The position numbers and the translations under genes were made by a program. Below, in pieces: positions 42,628-51,230 of a DNA stretch of 64,000 bases. Source of the DNA: Arthrobacter sp. ISL-72 (lineage in GTDB: Bacteria; Actinomycetota; Actinomycetes; Actinomycetales; Micrococcaceae); assembly GCF_018613755.1 (NCBI RefSeq), contig NZ_JAGGPP010000004.1, positions 372,001 to 436,000 on the forward strand, in the 5' to 3' direction. Position 1 is the first letter of the stretch, and each line of letters begins with the position of its first letter. A model generated the notes under the pieces. It was not told where the DNA came from, made no database searches, and worked only from the letters and a program-made list of their open reading frames with translations.

Positions 42628-44067
42628 ATGACGAGTACGTTCCGCGCCGGCATCATCAAGACCCTGACAGTCCCCCTGGATGGAAGATCATTCTCCGGGG
42701 GGCTGCCGTCATTTCTGGTCCGGGACGATGTCCTCTGCTGGACCCGCCGCGAAGCCGGCCTCGTGGGCTTCGGCGAAATTGCCCGGTTCAGCGCCACCGG
42801 CCCCGAGCGTTTCCTCGAGGCCGACATCTGGTGGCGGCACCTGGTCCTCGAGGCGGACATCACCGACTCAGTGGACTGCCCCGGCACCGGCCCGGTGGCC
42901 TTCGGCTCCTTCGCCTTCTCGAAGATGTCCACGCACCGCTCGCGGCTGATCGTGCCCGAGATTGTTGTGGGGGTCAGGGACGGCCGCGCCTGGCTCACCC
43001 AGTTAACGTTCGACGACGGCGAGCTCACCGAGGCCGGCGCCCTCGCCGCCCTGGGTCGCTGGCTGGACGCCGACCCGCTGGTGACCGCGGCCTCCAGCGC
43101 CGAACTGGAGGCGGAACCGCCGGTGACAGGGGCCGGTCCGCAGGCGGGCAGTGCCGGCGTCGGGCTGCACGTAGGCAACCGTCCCGGCGGCGGCGTGGCC
43201 GCAGAGCCGGCTGCCGACGTCGTGCCTAAACTCGAAACCGGATCGCTCAGCGAGCATGACTGGATGGCGGCGGTGGCTGCCGGCGTCGCCGAAATCCGCA
43301 CCGGCAAGCTCGAGAAACTCGTCCTGGCCCGGGACATCGTGGCCACGATTCCGGAGGGCGTGAACGCCGCCGAAATCCTGCGCCAGCTGGCCATCCGGTA
43401 CCGCGAATGCTGGACCTACGGCGTGGACGGGCTGGTGGGTTCCACTCCGGAAATGCTGATCCAGGTGGAGGGCCGCACGGCCCAGGCCCGCGTTTTGGCC
43501 GGGACCCTGGACCGGCGCGACGCCGAGGGGATGGACGGCTCGCCGCTGGAATTCGCCGAGCGTGTGCTGGCCGGGTCCGAGAAGCAGCGGCACGAGCACG
43601 AGATCGCGATCCAGTCGCTGACCACCCAGCTGGCGCCGTTCTCCGAGGCCATGAATGCGCACAGCGAACCGTTCATCCTGGAGCTGCCCAATGTGTGGCA
43701 CCTTGCGTCGGACGTGAAGGCGGAACTGACCGAGGTTGAAGGGCACGTGCCCACGTGCCTCGCGCTCATCAACGCCCTCCACCCGACCGCCGCCGTCTGC
43801 GGAACCCCCACCACGGTGGCCGGGGCGCTGATCCGCAAGCTGGAACACATGGACCGTGGACCGTATGCGGGGCCGGTGGGCTGGCTGGACGCGGCAGGGA
43901 ACGGCGAGTGGGGCATCGCGCTGCGCGGCGCGGTGATCGAGGCGCCGGACTCGGTGCGGCTCTATGCCGGCTGCGGGATCGTGGAGGGCTCGCATCCCGA
44001 GGCGGAACTCGCCGAGACCTGGGCCAAGTTCCGGCCGATGCTCGAGTCGCTGGGGCTGAAGAGCTAG
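42628..44067 (+). CDS. menF: Isochorismate synthase
   Basis: 479-residue chorismate-binding enzyme converting chorismate to isochorismate for menaquinone. The catalytic half (~200-475) has LEKLVLARDIVA, DGLVGSTPEMLIQVEG, LAGTLDRRDAEG, HEHEIAIQSL, HPTAAVCGTPT and RLYAGCGIVEGSHPEAELAETWAKFRP. The N-terminal half is divergent as usual. I start at ATG 42628 because FRAGIIKTLTVPL follows and the earlier frame overlaps the divergent menG gene. A siderophore role is possible, but men genes around favour MenF. Confidence 0.9.
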   Translation: MTSTFRAGIIKTLTVPLDGRSFSGGLPSFLVRDDVLCWTRREAGLVGFGEIARFSATGPERFLEADIWWRHLVLEADITDSVDCPGTGPVAFGSFAFSKMSTHRSRLIVPEIVVGVRDGRAWLTQLTFDDGELTEAGALAALGRWLDADPLVTAASSAELEAEPPVTGAGPQAGSAGVGLHVGNRPGGGVAAEPAADVVPKLETGSLSEHDWMAAVAAGVAEIRTGKLEKLVLARDIVATIPEGVNAAEILRQLAIRYRECWTYGVDGLVGSTPEMLIQVEGRTAQARVLAGTLDRRDAEGMDGSPLEFAERVLAGSEKQRHEHEIAIQSLTTQLAPFSEAMNAHSEPFILELPNVWHLASDVKAELTEVEGHVPTCLALINALHPTAAVCGTPTTVAGALIRKLEHMDRGPYAGPVGWLDAAGNGEWGIALRGAVIEAPDSVRLYAGCGIVEGSHPEAELAETWAKFRPMLESLGLKS

Positions 44068-44253
44068 TTTTCTGGGCCTCCTTGGTGAAGAGTCCGGGAT
44101 CTCAGACAATGCCGCGACCCTGGGGCTTGCGCTAGCCTCGATAATAGTTATCCAATAGTGAAACTAAGTTTTCTGTGATGCACATCTCAAATTCGGCGTT
44201 ACACTATAAGCCGTCTTAGTCACGCATGCCCCTGCAACAAAAGGTAAGAAACT

Positions 44254-45057
44254 ATGCAGCCCAAGTCCTCCGCCACGGCCAAGCTGGCCGCCAAGGCAGC
44301 CGCAATCCTCGCCGTCGGGGCCCTCTCCCTGACGGCCTGCGGCGGTAGCTCCACACCTGCAGCGACCTCCGAAGGCGGCGTCCAGCTCATCAATGCCGGC
44401 AAACTGACCGTTTGCTCCGACGTTCCCTACGAGCCGTTCGAATTCCAGAAGGACGGCAAGATTGTCGGCTTCGACATGGATATCGCCGGCGAGCTGGCCA
44501 AGGACATGAAGGCCGAACTGAACGTTGTGGACAGCTCCTTCGAGGCAATCGAGACCGGAACTGCCCTGACCGGTTGCGACGTCTCCATCTCCTCCGTCTC
44601 CATCACGGACACCCGCAAGGCCGTCATGGACTTCTCCGACCCGTACCTGAACGACGACCTGACCCTGGTCGCCACCGAGGCTTCCGGCATCACCAACCTC
44701 GACGGCGCCAAGGGCAAGAAGGTGGGCGTCCAGCAGGCCACCACGGGCGCGCAGTACGCCAAGGACAAGGGCATCGAGGCGCAGCAGTTTGAGGACACGG
44801 GGCTACTGGTCCAGGCACTCAAGGCCGGCACCATCGACGCTGCCCTGGGCAACCAGTCGGTCCTCGGCTACGCCATCAAGGACGATGACAAGTACAAGCG
44901 CGTGGAGAACTACGCCACCGGCGAGAAGCTGGGAATCGCGGTCAAGAAGGGCAACACCGCCATGCTTGACCAGGTCAACAGCACGCTGAAGCGCCTGACC
45001 GACGACGGCTCCTTGAAGAAGTACGAGACCACCTGGTTCGGCGAAGCCGCCAAGTAA
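44254..45057 (+). CDS. Glutamate/polar amino acid ABC substrate-binding lipoprotein
   Basis: 267-residue lipoprotein: signal ending LSLTACGG with the lipobox cysteine at residue 29, then an extracytoplasmic type 3 binding domain (KLTVCSDVPYEPFEF, KIVGFDMDIAGELAKDM, YAKDKGIEAQQF). It feeds the permease and ATPase genes downstream. Start ATG has AAGGTAAG upstream. The 186-bp leader from 44068 is AT-rich near TACACTATAAG and probably holds the promoter. Confidence 0.92.
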   Translation: MQPKSSATAKLAAKAAAILAVGALSLTACGGSSTPAATSEGGVQLINAGKLTVCSDVPYEPFEFQKDGKIVGFDMDIAGELAKDMKAELNVVDSSFEAIETGTALTGCDVSISSVSITDTRKAVMDFSDPYLNDDLTLVATEASGITNLDGAKGKKVGVQQATTGAQYAKDKGIEAQQFEDTGLLVQALKAGTIDAALGNQSVLGYAIKDDDKYKRVENYATGEKLGIAVKKGNTAMLDQVNSTLKRLTDDGSLKKYETTWFGEAAK

Positions 45058-45154
45058 CCGGCGCGCCTGACACCTACGCTTCCGGGGCCCCGTTCGGGAT
45101 CTGTACAACAGTCCGTACGGGGCCTCATCTGCGCAAAACGAATGTGAGAACACC

Positions 45155-45946
45155 ATGGCAATGACCGCCCGACAGCGAGCCCAAGTCAGCCTGTACGTCC
45201 AGGCCGGAATCTTCGTTGTGGCTGTGGCCGCACTGATTCTGGCCACCGACTGGAAAACCATCGGCACCAGCGTCTTCAACTTCGCCAAGATCGGCCCGAT
45301 GTTCCCGGACATCTTCGTGGCCGGCCTCAAGAACACCCTGATCTACACGTCCCTGGGCTTCATCGTGGGCCTGTCCGGCGGGCTGCTGCTGGCCCTCATG
45401 AAGCTTTCCAGCTTCCCGCTCTACCGCTGGATCGCCACCGGCTACATCGAGTTCTTCCGCGGCATTCCCGCGCTGCTCGTGTTCATCGCGTTCGGCTACG
45501 GTGTTCCGCTCGCGTTCGGCGTGCAGTGGAACGTGACCATCGTGGTGATGATTTCGCTGGGCATGGTGGCCGCGGCCTACATCGCCGAAACACTCCGAGC
45601 CGGCCTGCAGGCCGTGCCCAAGGGACAGCTCGAAGCCGCCCGTTCGCTGGGCATGCCCCAGTGGCGGGCCATGGTGTCCATCGTGATCCCGCAGGCCTTC
45701 CGCATCGTCCTCCCGCCGCTGACCAACGAGGTGATCCTTCTGACCAAGGACTCCTCGCTGATCTACGTGCTGGGCCTGACCGCTTCGCAGTACGAGCTCA
45801 CCAAGTTCGGCCGCGACGGCATATCCAGCCTGGGCGCAGGGCTTACCCCGCTCCTCGTGGCAGGCGCCTTCTACCTGGTGATCACCATCCCGCTGAGCCT
45901 TTTGGCCAGGAAGTTCGAAAGCCGCTCCGCGCGGACGAAGCGATAG
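45155..45946 (+). CDS. Amino acid ABC transporter permease (HisM/GltK type)
   Basis: 263-residue permease with five to six helices. The EAA loop is [33 protein letters not shown] and the N-terminal [30 protein letters not shown] is the family start. One permease gene only, so it probably works as a homodimer, unlike the GluC-GluD pair of Corynebacterium. 97 bp after the binding-protein gene; the ATPase follows 11 bp later. Confidence 0.91.
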   Translation: MAMTARQRAQVSLYVQAGIFVVAVAALILATDWKTIGTSVFNFAKIGPMFPDIFVAGLKNTLIYTSLGFIVGLSGGLLLALMKLSSFPLYRWIATGYIEFFRGIPALLVFIAFGYGVPLAFGVQWNVTIVVMISLGMVAAAYIAETLRAGLQAVPKGQLEAARSLGMPQWRAMVSIVIPQAFRIVLPPLTNEVILLTKDSSLIYVLGLTASQYELTKFGRDGISSLGAGLTPLLVAGAFYLVITIPLSLLARKFESRSARTKR

Positions 45947-45957
45947 GCAGGACAGTC

Positions 45958-46758
45958 ATGAACGACGTCGTACATTCCTCCGGCACCAGCGCCCCCGTGC
46001 GCGCCGCCGGAGTTTCCCTCAAGGACCTGCGCAAGTCCTACGGCTCCAACGAAGTCCTCAAGGGCATCAGCCTGGACGTTGCCCCCGGCGAGGTCGTCTG
46101 CCTGATCGGCCCGTCCGGCTCCGGCAAGTCCACCCTGCTGCGCTGCGTCAACCTGCTCGAGCAGCCCAACGAGGGAACCATCCACGTGGGCGGCTTCGAG
46201 GCCACCGACCCCGATGTGGACATTGACCGGATGCGCCGCAAGGTGGGCATGGTGTTCCAGCAGTTCAACCTGTTTCCGCACCTGAACGCCCTGCAGAACT
46301 GCACCATCGCGCAGACCAAGGTGCTCAAGCGCCCGCAGTCCCAGGCGGACAACGTGGCACGCGCCAACCTGGAACGCGTGGGCCTGGGCCACCTGGCCGA
46401 CCGATTCCCGGACCAGCTCTCCGGCGGCCAGCAGCAGCGTGTGGCCATCGCCCGGGCGCTGAGCATGGACCCCGAGCTCATGCTGTTCGACGAGCCCACC
46501 TCGGCCCTGGACCCGGAGACCGTGGGGGACGTCCTGTCGGTCATGCGGAACCTGGCCAAGGAGGGCATGACCATGCTGGTGGTGACCCACGAGATGGGCT
46601 TCGCCCGGGAAGTGGCCGACCGCGTGGTGTTCATGGACGGCGGCGTTGTGGTGGAGGAAGGCACGGCCGAACAGGTCGTCGGAGCGCCCACGCAGTCCCG
46701 CACCAAGGAGTTCCTCAAGCGCGTGCTGGACCCGACGCACATCGAGATCGCGAGCTAG
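45958..46758 (+). CDS. Amino acid ABC transporter ATP-binding protein (GlnQ/GluA type)
   Basis: 266-residue ATPase. Walker [30 protein letters not shown], signature [16 protein letters not shown], Walker [15 protein letters not shown] and [11 protein letters not shown] are intact. Start ATG 45958 with GGCAGGAC upstream; the larger frame opening at 45526 lies inside the permease gene. Third gene of the importer. Confidence 0.94.
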   Translation: MNDVVHSSGTSAPVRAAGVSLKDLRKSYGSNEVLKGISLDVAPGEVVCLIGPSGSGKSTLLRCVNLLEQPNEGTIHVGGFEATDPDVDIDRMRRKVGMVFQQFNLFPHLNALQNCTIAQTKVLKRPQSQADNVARANLERVGLGHLADRFPDQLSGGQQQRVAIARALSMDPELMLFDEPTSALDPETVGDVLSVMRNLAKEGMTMLVVTHEMGFAREVADRVVFMDGGVVVEEGTAEQVVGAPTQSRTKEFLKRVLDPTHIEIAS

Positions 46759-46775
46759 GGCGGGGATCCGGCCTT

Positions 46776-46837
46776 AGGACGCAGAATCGGTCCGGGGACA
46801 CTCAAATTTGGGTGTCCCCGGGCCGATTCTGCGTCCT
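46776..46837. repeat. Intergenic palindrome, GCAGAATCGG family (copy 1)
   Basis: Arms 46776-46801 and 46812-46837 (26 bp, one mismatch) with a 10-nt AT-rich loop, 17 bp after the ATPase gene stop. The right arm also encodes the last dozen codons of the minus-strand AbiEi-like gene. Confidence 0.8.
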
Positions 46838-47803
46838 GGGACCAATGCCGCGTCCGGGAGATGACCAACGACGGCGGGGCACGCCTGCCGTCCTCAGCTT
46901 GCCTTCCAGTTCGCCGCCCTTCCGCAGATCACTCCACACCCACCGGACCACGTTCAGCCCCGTTGCCCGGATCCGGTCCTCCCGCAGCTTCTCGTCCACC
47001 ACGACCTGCCCGGGCGTCCTGCCTTTGAGGAATTCCGGCTTGAGGTACTTCTCAACGCCGTCGAACTCGCCGACCGTCCGGCTCTCTTTCCAATAGAAGT
47101 CGGTGAAGGCCACGAAGCCGGTGGTGCTCCGGACCTCGTGCTGCAGGGTTGGTGCCTCGAAACCAGCCGCGTGAATCAACCCCCGGCTGTACGACTCGCC
47201 CGGAGAGCCGGACCGGGCGTCGGCAAACTCGACGGCAGCCCGGACGCGCCGCATAGCAGCAGCGGAGTATCGTCCCGCCGCAGCCGCCAGCAGCTCCTCC
47301 TTGGTCAGCGCCGGGAGTGCCCGGACATTGTCGGCCTTAAGCACGTGATCCAACGGAACCAATGCCTCGGCAAACGGGACGGTTGCCGCCAGGTCGAGGA
47401 CCGTCACCACCCGTGAGGTGACGCGCAAGCCGTCCACGGTGTCGGCGTCGAGCATTGCGGGCTCCACCAGATGTTTCCGCACGCCGCCGCGGGACCGGCC
47501 GCCGCCCCGGAAAGTGGTCAACGCGTGAACCGGCTGGCCCCGCTGGATTGTGGGGACACCCCAGAGCGCGGCGCCGGAATGATGCGAGAAGACCGGCGGG
47601 AGCTGGGAAGTCTCTGCAACTGCCTCGATCCTCAGCCGGTAGCGCTGCCAGGCGGCGAGCCCGGCCCAGGCCGAAGCCTCCACGTACACGCCCTGCCGGA
47701 CACGCACCAGGAAGCCGGATCTCACTGCAGCGGGCAGCGGACGGGTGCTCGCACCGGTCTCGGCAAGATGGCGGGTCAGGATCAGGCGGGGCAGCTCACT
47801 CAC
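46802..47803 (-). CDS. AbiEi-like / DUF559-type protein
   Basis: 333 residues. N-terminal RHLAETGASTRPLPAAVRSGFLVRVRQGVYV resembles the AbiEi antitoxin helix-turn-helix; the C-terminal region (FTDFYWKESRTVGEFDG, KLREDRIRATGLNVVRWVW) resembles a DUF559/Vsr-like nuclease core. No toxin gene adjoins it. GTG at 47803 is chosen; neither it nor the upstream GTG at 47824 has a good ribosome binding site. The last ~12 residues (RTQNRPGDTQI) are encoded by an intergenic palindrome, so the original stop was probably overwritten. Related to the gene at 38043. Confidence 0.75.
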   Translation of the reverse strand: MSELPRLILTRHLAETGASTRPLPAAVRSGFLVRVRQGVYVEASAWAGLAAWQRYRLRIEAVAETSQLPPVFSHHSGAALWGVPTIQRGQPVHALTTFRGGGRSRGGVRKHLVEPAMLDADTVDGLRVTSRVVTVLDLAATVPFAEALVPLDHVLKADNVRALPALTKEELLAAAAGRYSAAAMRRVRAAVEFADARSGSPGESYSRGLIHAAGFEAPTLQHEVRSTTGFVAFTDFYWKESRTVGEFDGVEKYLKPEFLKGRTPGQVVVDEKLREDRIRATGLNVVRWVWSDLRKGGELEGKLRTAGVPRRRWSSPGRGIGPRTQNRPGDTQI

Positions 47804-47879
47804 ACCGGAACCATCGCAGGGCACCAGGCGTTCCGGCAGATGCCAACCCGGTTATGTGGACAAACCACAACGGACGGCG

Positions 47880-47943
47880 GGACGCAGAATCGGTCCGGGG
47901 ACCCCGGTTAATCCTTGTCCTGGGGCCGAATCGGCGTCCTTAG
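47880..47943. repeat. Intergenic palindrome, GCAGAATCGG family (copy 2)
   Basis: GGACGCAGAATCGGTCCGGGGAC (47880-47902) is identical at its base to the 46776 copy, but its partner (~47921-47943) is degenerate. It ends 2 bp before the menD stop. Confidence 0.65.
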
Positions 47944-47944
47944 G

Positions 47945-49852
47945 CTACGCCCTCAAAGTCCCAGCCACCGCTGCTCCCACTGCCGCCTTGATCCGGCCGT
48001 GCAGTTCCCTGAGCCCATGCCGGTCGGTGCGGACCTCAATGATGCTTCGGCCCGACCTCGGCACGGTAAGCGCCTCGGCGAGTGCCGCCGTCGTACTTAC
48101 CGAGCAATGCTCGACGCCGTACGCTGCGGCGAGTGCCGCGATGTCCACTGTGTGCGGGGTGCCGAAGAGGCGTTCGACGGCGTTCCCGTACGTTCCGGCT
48201 TCGTGCACGGCGCCGTGCTCGAGGAGGTTGAAGATGGCGCCGCCGGAGTCGTTCAGGACCACTATGCGCAGCAGCGGATCGGTCTCGGCGAAGCCCAGGA
48301 GGAGCCCGCCGGCGTCGTGCAGGAAGGTCACGTCACCGAGCAGCAGCGTAGTTTCCTGCCGGCCGCCCCACGCGATTCCCGTGGCGGTGGAAATGGTGCC
48401 GTCGATGCCGGCGAGGCCGCGGTTGGCGAATACGGTGGCGGACGGTTCGGGCATGGGCTGGCCGGCGAGATCCACGTCGCGGATGCCGTTGGAGGATCCG
48501 AGCATCAACTGTCCGCGGGTGTGCTTCCAGACCAGTGCGCCGACCGACGGCCCGGTTGCCGCTGGTTCCTGGGCGAGCACCTGGTCGAGCGCGTGCTGGG
48601 CGGCGGCACCGGCCAGCAGCCACGCGTCCAGCCACGCCGCGGGTCCGCGCCCGGAGAAGTCGGCAAGGTCGCTGAGGTTGTCCAGCGGGAGCTCGGTCCG
48701 GCGGCCCGGTTCGAACCAGGCAACGGGAACCGGCTGGTAGAGGGCCGAAGCCACGTCGGCGCGGACCAGCAGCGCACTGACCGGCCGCGAAAGGGTTGGC
48801 CGGCCGAAGAGCACCACCCGCTCGATCGGCTGCGCGGAATCGGGGCCGAAGTGCTCCAGCAGCAGCCGGTACGGACCCACCGCGTTCGGGCCGAAACGCG
48901 AGTTGGAGGACGGCTCGGCCAGCAGCGGCAGGCTGTGGGCGCGGGCAAAGGCTTCGGCGACCGGTCCGGCGTCGTGCCCTGCCAGCACCACGGTGCGCCG
49001 TTCCTCCAGGGAGTCCAGTGCGGGCGCAAACGTCAGGGGCTCGGGGCCGCGTCCCATCTTGAAGACCCGTCGGTCCGCCGCCGCCGGCAAATGGTCGCCT
49101 GCGGCAGGAACCAGCGGATCACGGAAGGCCAAATTCAGCTGCACGGGTCCGCGCGGCGTGTCCTCAAAGGCTCCGGTGGCCGCGCTCAGGGCGGTCTCCA
49201 CTGCACGCTGCGGGTCCGTTCCGGCGGGAACGTCGACGGCGAATCGCACGTGTTCGCCGAAGAGGTCCAATTGGATGGTGGTCTGGTTGGCGCCGGTCCC
49301 CCGCAGCTCATCGGGCCGGTCAGCGGACAGCACCACCAGCGGAAGCGCGGCGTGGTTGGCCTCCATCACGGCCGGCATCAGGTTCCCGACGGCGGTGCCG
49401 GACGTGGTGAGCACGGCAACCGGCGCTCCGGTGGACAACGCGAGTCCCAGCGCCGTGAACCCGGCCGATCGCTCGTCGATCCGGACCAGGAGTTCCACGC
49501 GGCCAGCGGCGTCGGCCTCCGCGAGGGCGTAGGCCAGGGGTGCCGACCGTGAACCCGGCGACACCACGACGTACCGCACGCCGCCGTCGAGCAGGGCGGA
49601 CACGGCAATCCGGGCGGATTCGATGGCGGTGAGGGTGGCGCTTGCCGCTTCTCCGCGGGTGCCGGGGGTCGGGGCTGAGTCCTCGTCCTCGTGCAGAGCT
49701 GTTGGGGCGCTGGTCCCGTCCGGAGTAGCGGCGCCGGCCGCACTTGTGACTGCCGAGGCGGCCGGGGCGCCCGTGGGGTCGCCTTCGGAAAGCGGGGCGT
49801 CATCGGCGGCGGAATAGGCATCGAGCGGTTCCAGAGGGTTCTCAGAAGTCAC
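47945..49852 (-). CDS. menD: 2-succinyl-5-enolpyruvyl-6-hydroxy-3-cyclohexene-1-carboxylate synthase
   Basis: 635-residue ThDP enzyme joining isochorismate and 2-oxoglutarate. The N-terminal PYR domain (VVSPGSRSAPLAYALAEAD) and C-terminal PP domain (NRGLAGIDGTISTATGIAWG, LLGDVTFLHDAGGLLLG) are complete. A ~65-residue Ala/Pro/Asp-rich N-terminal extension makes it longer than most MenD. GTG at 49852 follows GGGAGA; the longer frame is unsupported. Not linked to menF, from which an amino acid importer separates it. Confidence 0.93.
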   Translation of the reverse strand: MTSENPLEPLDAYSAADDAPLSEGDPTGAPAASAVTSAAGAATPDGTSAPTALHEDEDSAPTPGTRGEAASATLTAIESARIAVSALLDGGVRYVVVSPGSRSAPLAYALAEADAAGRVELLVRIDERSAGFTALGLALSTGAPVAVLTTSGTAVGNLMPAVMEANHAALPLVVLSADRPDELRGTGANQTTIQLDLFGEHVRFAVDVPAGTDPQRAVETALSAATGAFEDTPRGPVQLNLAFRDPLVPAAGDHLPAAADRRVFKMGRGPEPLTFAPALDSLEERRTVVLAGHDAGPVAEAFARAHSLPLLAEPSSNSRFGPNAVGPYRLLLEHFGPDSAQPIERVVLFGRPTLSRPVSALLVRADVASALYQPVPVAWFEPGRRTELPLDNLSDLADFSGRGPAAWLDAWLLAGAAAQHALDQVLAQEPAATGPSVGALVWKHTRGQLMLGSSNGIRDVDLAGQPMPEPSATVFANRGLAGIDGTISTATGIAWGGRQETTLLLGDVTFLHDAGGLLLGFAETDPLLRIVVLNDSGGAIFNLLEHGAVHEAGTYGNAVERLFGTPHTVDIAALAAAYGVEHCSVSTTAALAEALTVPRSGRSIIEVRTDRHGLRELHGRIKAAVGAAVAGTLRA

Positions 49853-49876
49853 CAACCCAGTCTCCCACCAACCCCA

Positions 49877-50034
49877 ACGCTCTCTCACTTCCTGCCGCCC
49901 AAACCCAAACGCTCTCTCACTACCTAATGAGAGAGCGTCCCGGAAAAACCCTCCAGACGTGAGAGAGCGTCCCCGAAAAACCCGCCGGAAGTGAGAGAGC
50001 GTCCGGGAAAAACCCGCCGGAAATGAGAGAGCGT
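49877..50034. repeat. GAGAGAGCGT 32-bp-period repeat cluster 1 (2 inverted + 4 direct)
   Basis: ACGCTCTCTCAC at 49877 and 49909, then TGAGAGAGCGT at 49928, 49960, 49992 and 50024: each neighbour in an orientation is exactly 32 bp from the next. Between copies the filler resembles CCGGAAAAACCCGCCGGAA. It fills the divergent gap between menD and the LacI gene. Confidence 0.85.
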
Positions 50035-50040
50035 CCGATA

Positions 50041-50056
50041 GCTCACACGAGTTAGG
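50041..50056 (+). promoter_or_regulatory. LacI-type operator upstream of the lacI gene
   Basis: GCTCACACGAGTTAGG matches CCTAACACGTGTTAGG upstream of the ABC operon at 13 of 16 positions and lies 42 nt before the regulator start. Suggests autoregulation. Confidence 0.65.
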
Positions 50057-50097
50057 TAAACTGCAGCAAAGCAGTGATTAACCCAGAGGATCAGCCC

Positions 50098-51204
50098 ATG
50101 AACCGCAAGGCCACCGCACTGGACGTCGCTAAGCTGGCCGGCGTCTCGCGCAGCGCTGTGTCGCTCGTGCTCAACGGGCGGGGCGACGGCAACGTGGCCC
50201 TCGAGAGCCAGCAGCGCATACGGGAAGCAGCCGCCGCGCTCAACTACTCGCCCAACAAGATCGCCCTGAGCCTGCGGAACCAGCAGTCGCGGGTCATCGG
50301 GATCGTCTCGGACCAGGTGGTGACCAGTCCGTTCGACGGCAACATCATCGCGGGCGCCGATGCTGTGGCACGCTCGCACGGCTTTGTCACTGTCGTGATG
50401 GACACGGAGCTGGACGAGTCCCGGGACGAGGGTGCGGTGGACACCTTGCTGGACCGGCAGGTCGACGGATTGATGTACGTCACCGTGGGCCTGCGTCCGC
50501 TCCACGTGCCGCCGAACATGGCGCGTGTCCCGTCCATCCTGGCCAACTGTTTCGACGACCGCCCGGACGCCGGCCTTCCCGCGGTCATACCCGATGAGGT
50601 CCGCGGCGGCCGGGAAGCCGCTGAGCACGTCATGGCCCTCGGACACCGGGACATAGCCTTCCTCGCGGGCGACTCCCTGACGCCCGCTGCACCCCGCCGG
50701 ATCGAGGGCTACCGCGAGGCCTTCAGCGGCGCCGGCCTTGAGGTCAACGAGGACCGTGTGCTGCAGGTCGGTTGGGATATCGACGCCGGATTCCACGGCG
50801 CCATGAAGCTCCTCGACGGCGTGGAACCAGCCCGGCGGCCCACCGCCATCCTGTGCGCCAACGACCGGTTGGCCGTCGGCGTCGTGCTCGCCTGCTACCG
50901 TCTTGGCCTGACCATCCCGCAGGACGTGTCGGTCATGGGCTACGACGACGAATTCCGCATCGCCAAAGCCATGGTTCCCGCCCTCAGCACCATGGCACTC
51001 CCGCTCCGGGAAATGGGCGCCGCCGCCATGACCGCGCTGCTCGCCGAGGTTGGGGCCACTCCGGCCGGAAAGAACGACGACGGCGGCCCGGCTGCCGGCG
51101 CCGCTACTCCTGCCGGTGCTGCTGCCGGCGCCGGCGCCGAGACGATGGTTCCCTGCCGCCTGGTGGTCCGTGATTCCACCGGCCCCGCCCCCGCCGGGCG
51201 TTAG
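50098..51204 (+). CDS. LacI-family transcriptional repressor
   Basis: 368-residue regulator. The N-terminal LacI helix-turn-helix is TALDVAKLAGVSRSAVSLVL with hinge helix SPNKIALSLR; a periplasmic-binding-protein-like effector domain follows (VIGIVSDQVVTSPFDGNII ... GYDDEFRIAKAMVPALSTM). A Gly/Ala/Pro-rich insertion near the C-terminus (~330-352) is unusual. ATG at 50098 with AGAGGAT upstream. It is convergent with the GH32 gene; matching operators lie before itself and before the ABC operon. Confidence 0.92.
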   Translation: MNRKATALDVAKLAGVSRSAVSLVLNGRGDGNVALESQQRIREAAAALNYSPNKIALSLRNQQSRVIGIVSDQVVTSPFDGNIIAGADAVARSHGFVTVVMDTELDESRDEGAVDTLLDRQVDGLMYVTVGLRPLHVPPNMARVPSILANCFDDRPDAGLPAVIPDEVRGGREAAEHVMALGHRDIAFLAGDSLTPAAPRRIEGYREAFSGAGLEVNEDRVLQVGWDIDAGFHGAMKLLDGVEPARRPTAILCANDRLAVGVVLACYRLGLTIPQDVSVMGYDDEFRIAKAMVPALSTMALPLREMGAAAMTALLAEVGATPAGKNDDGGPAAGAATPAGAAAGAGAETMVPCRLVVRDSTGPAPAGR

Positions 51205-51230
51205 CCCCGGCGGGAGGTGGTCCGCCGTCG

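Noticed and set aside
49877..50034. CRISPR-like periodic repeats
   Set aside because: The conserved unit is only ~11 bp, the intervening sequence is itself similar between copies, copies occur in both orientations and there are no cas genes.
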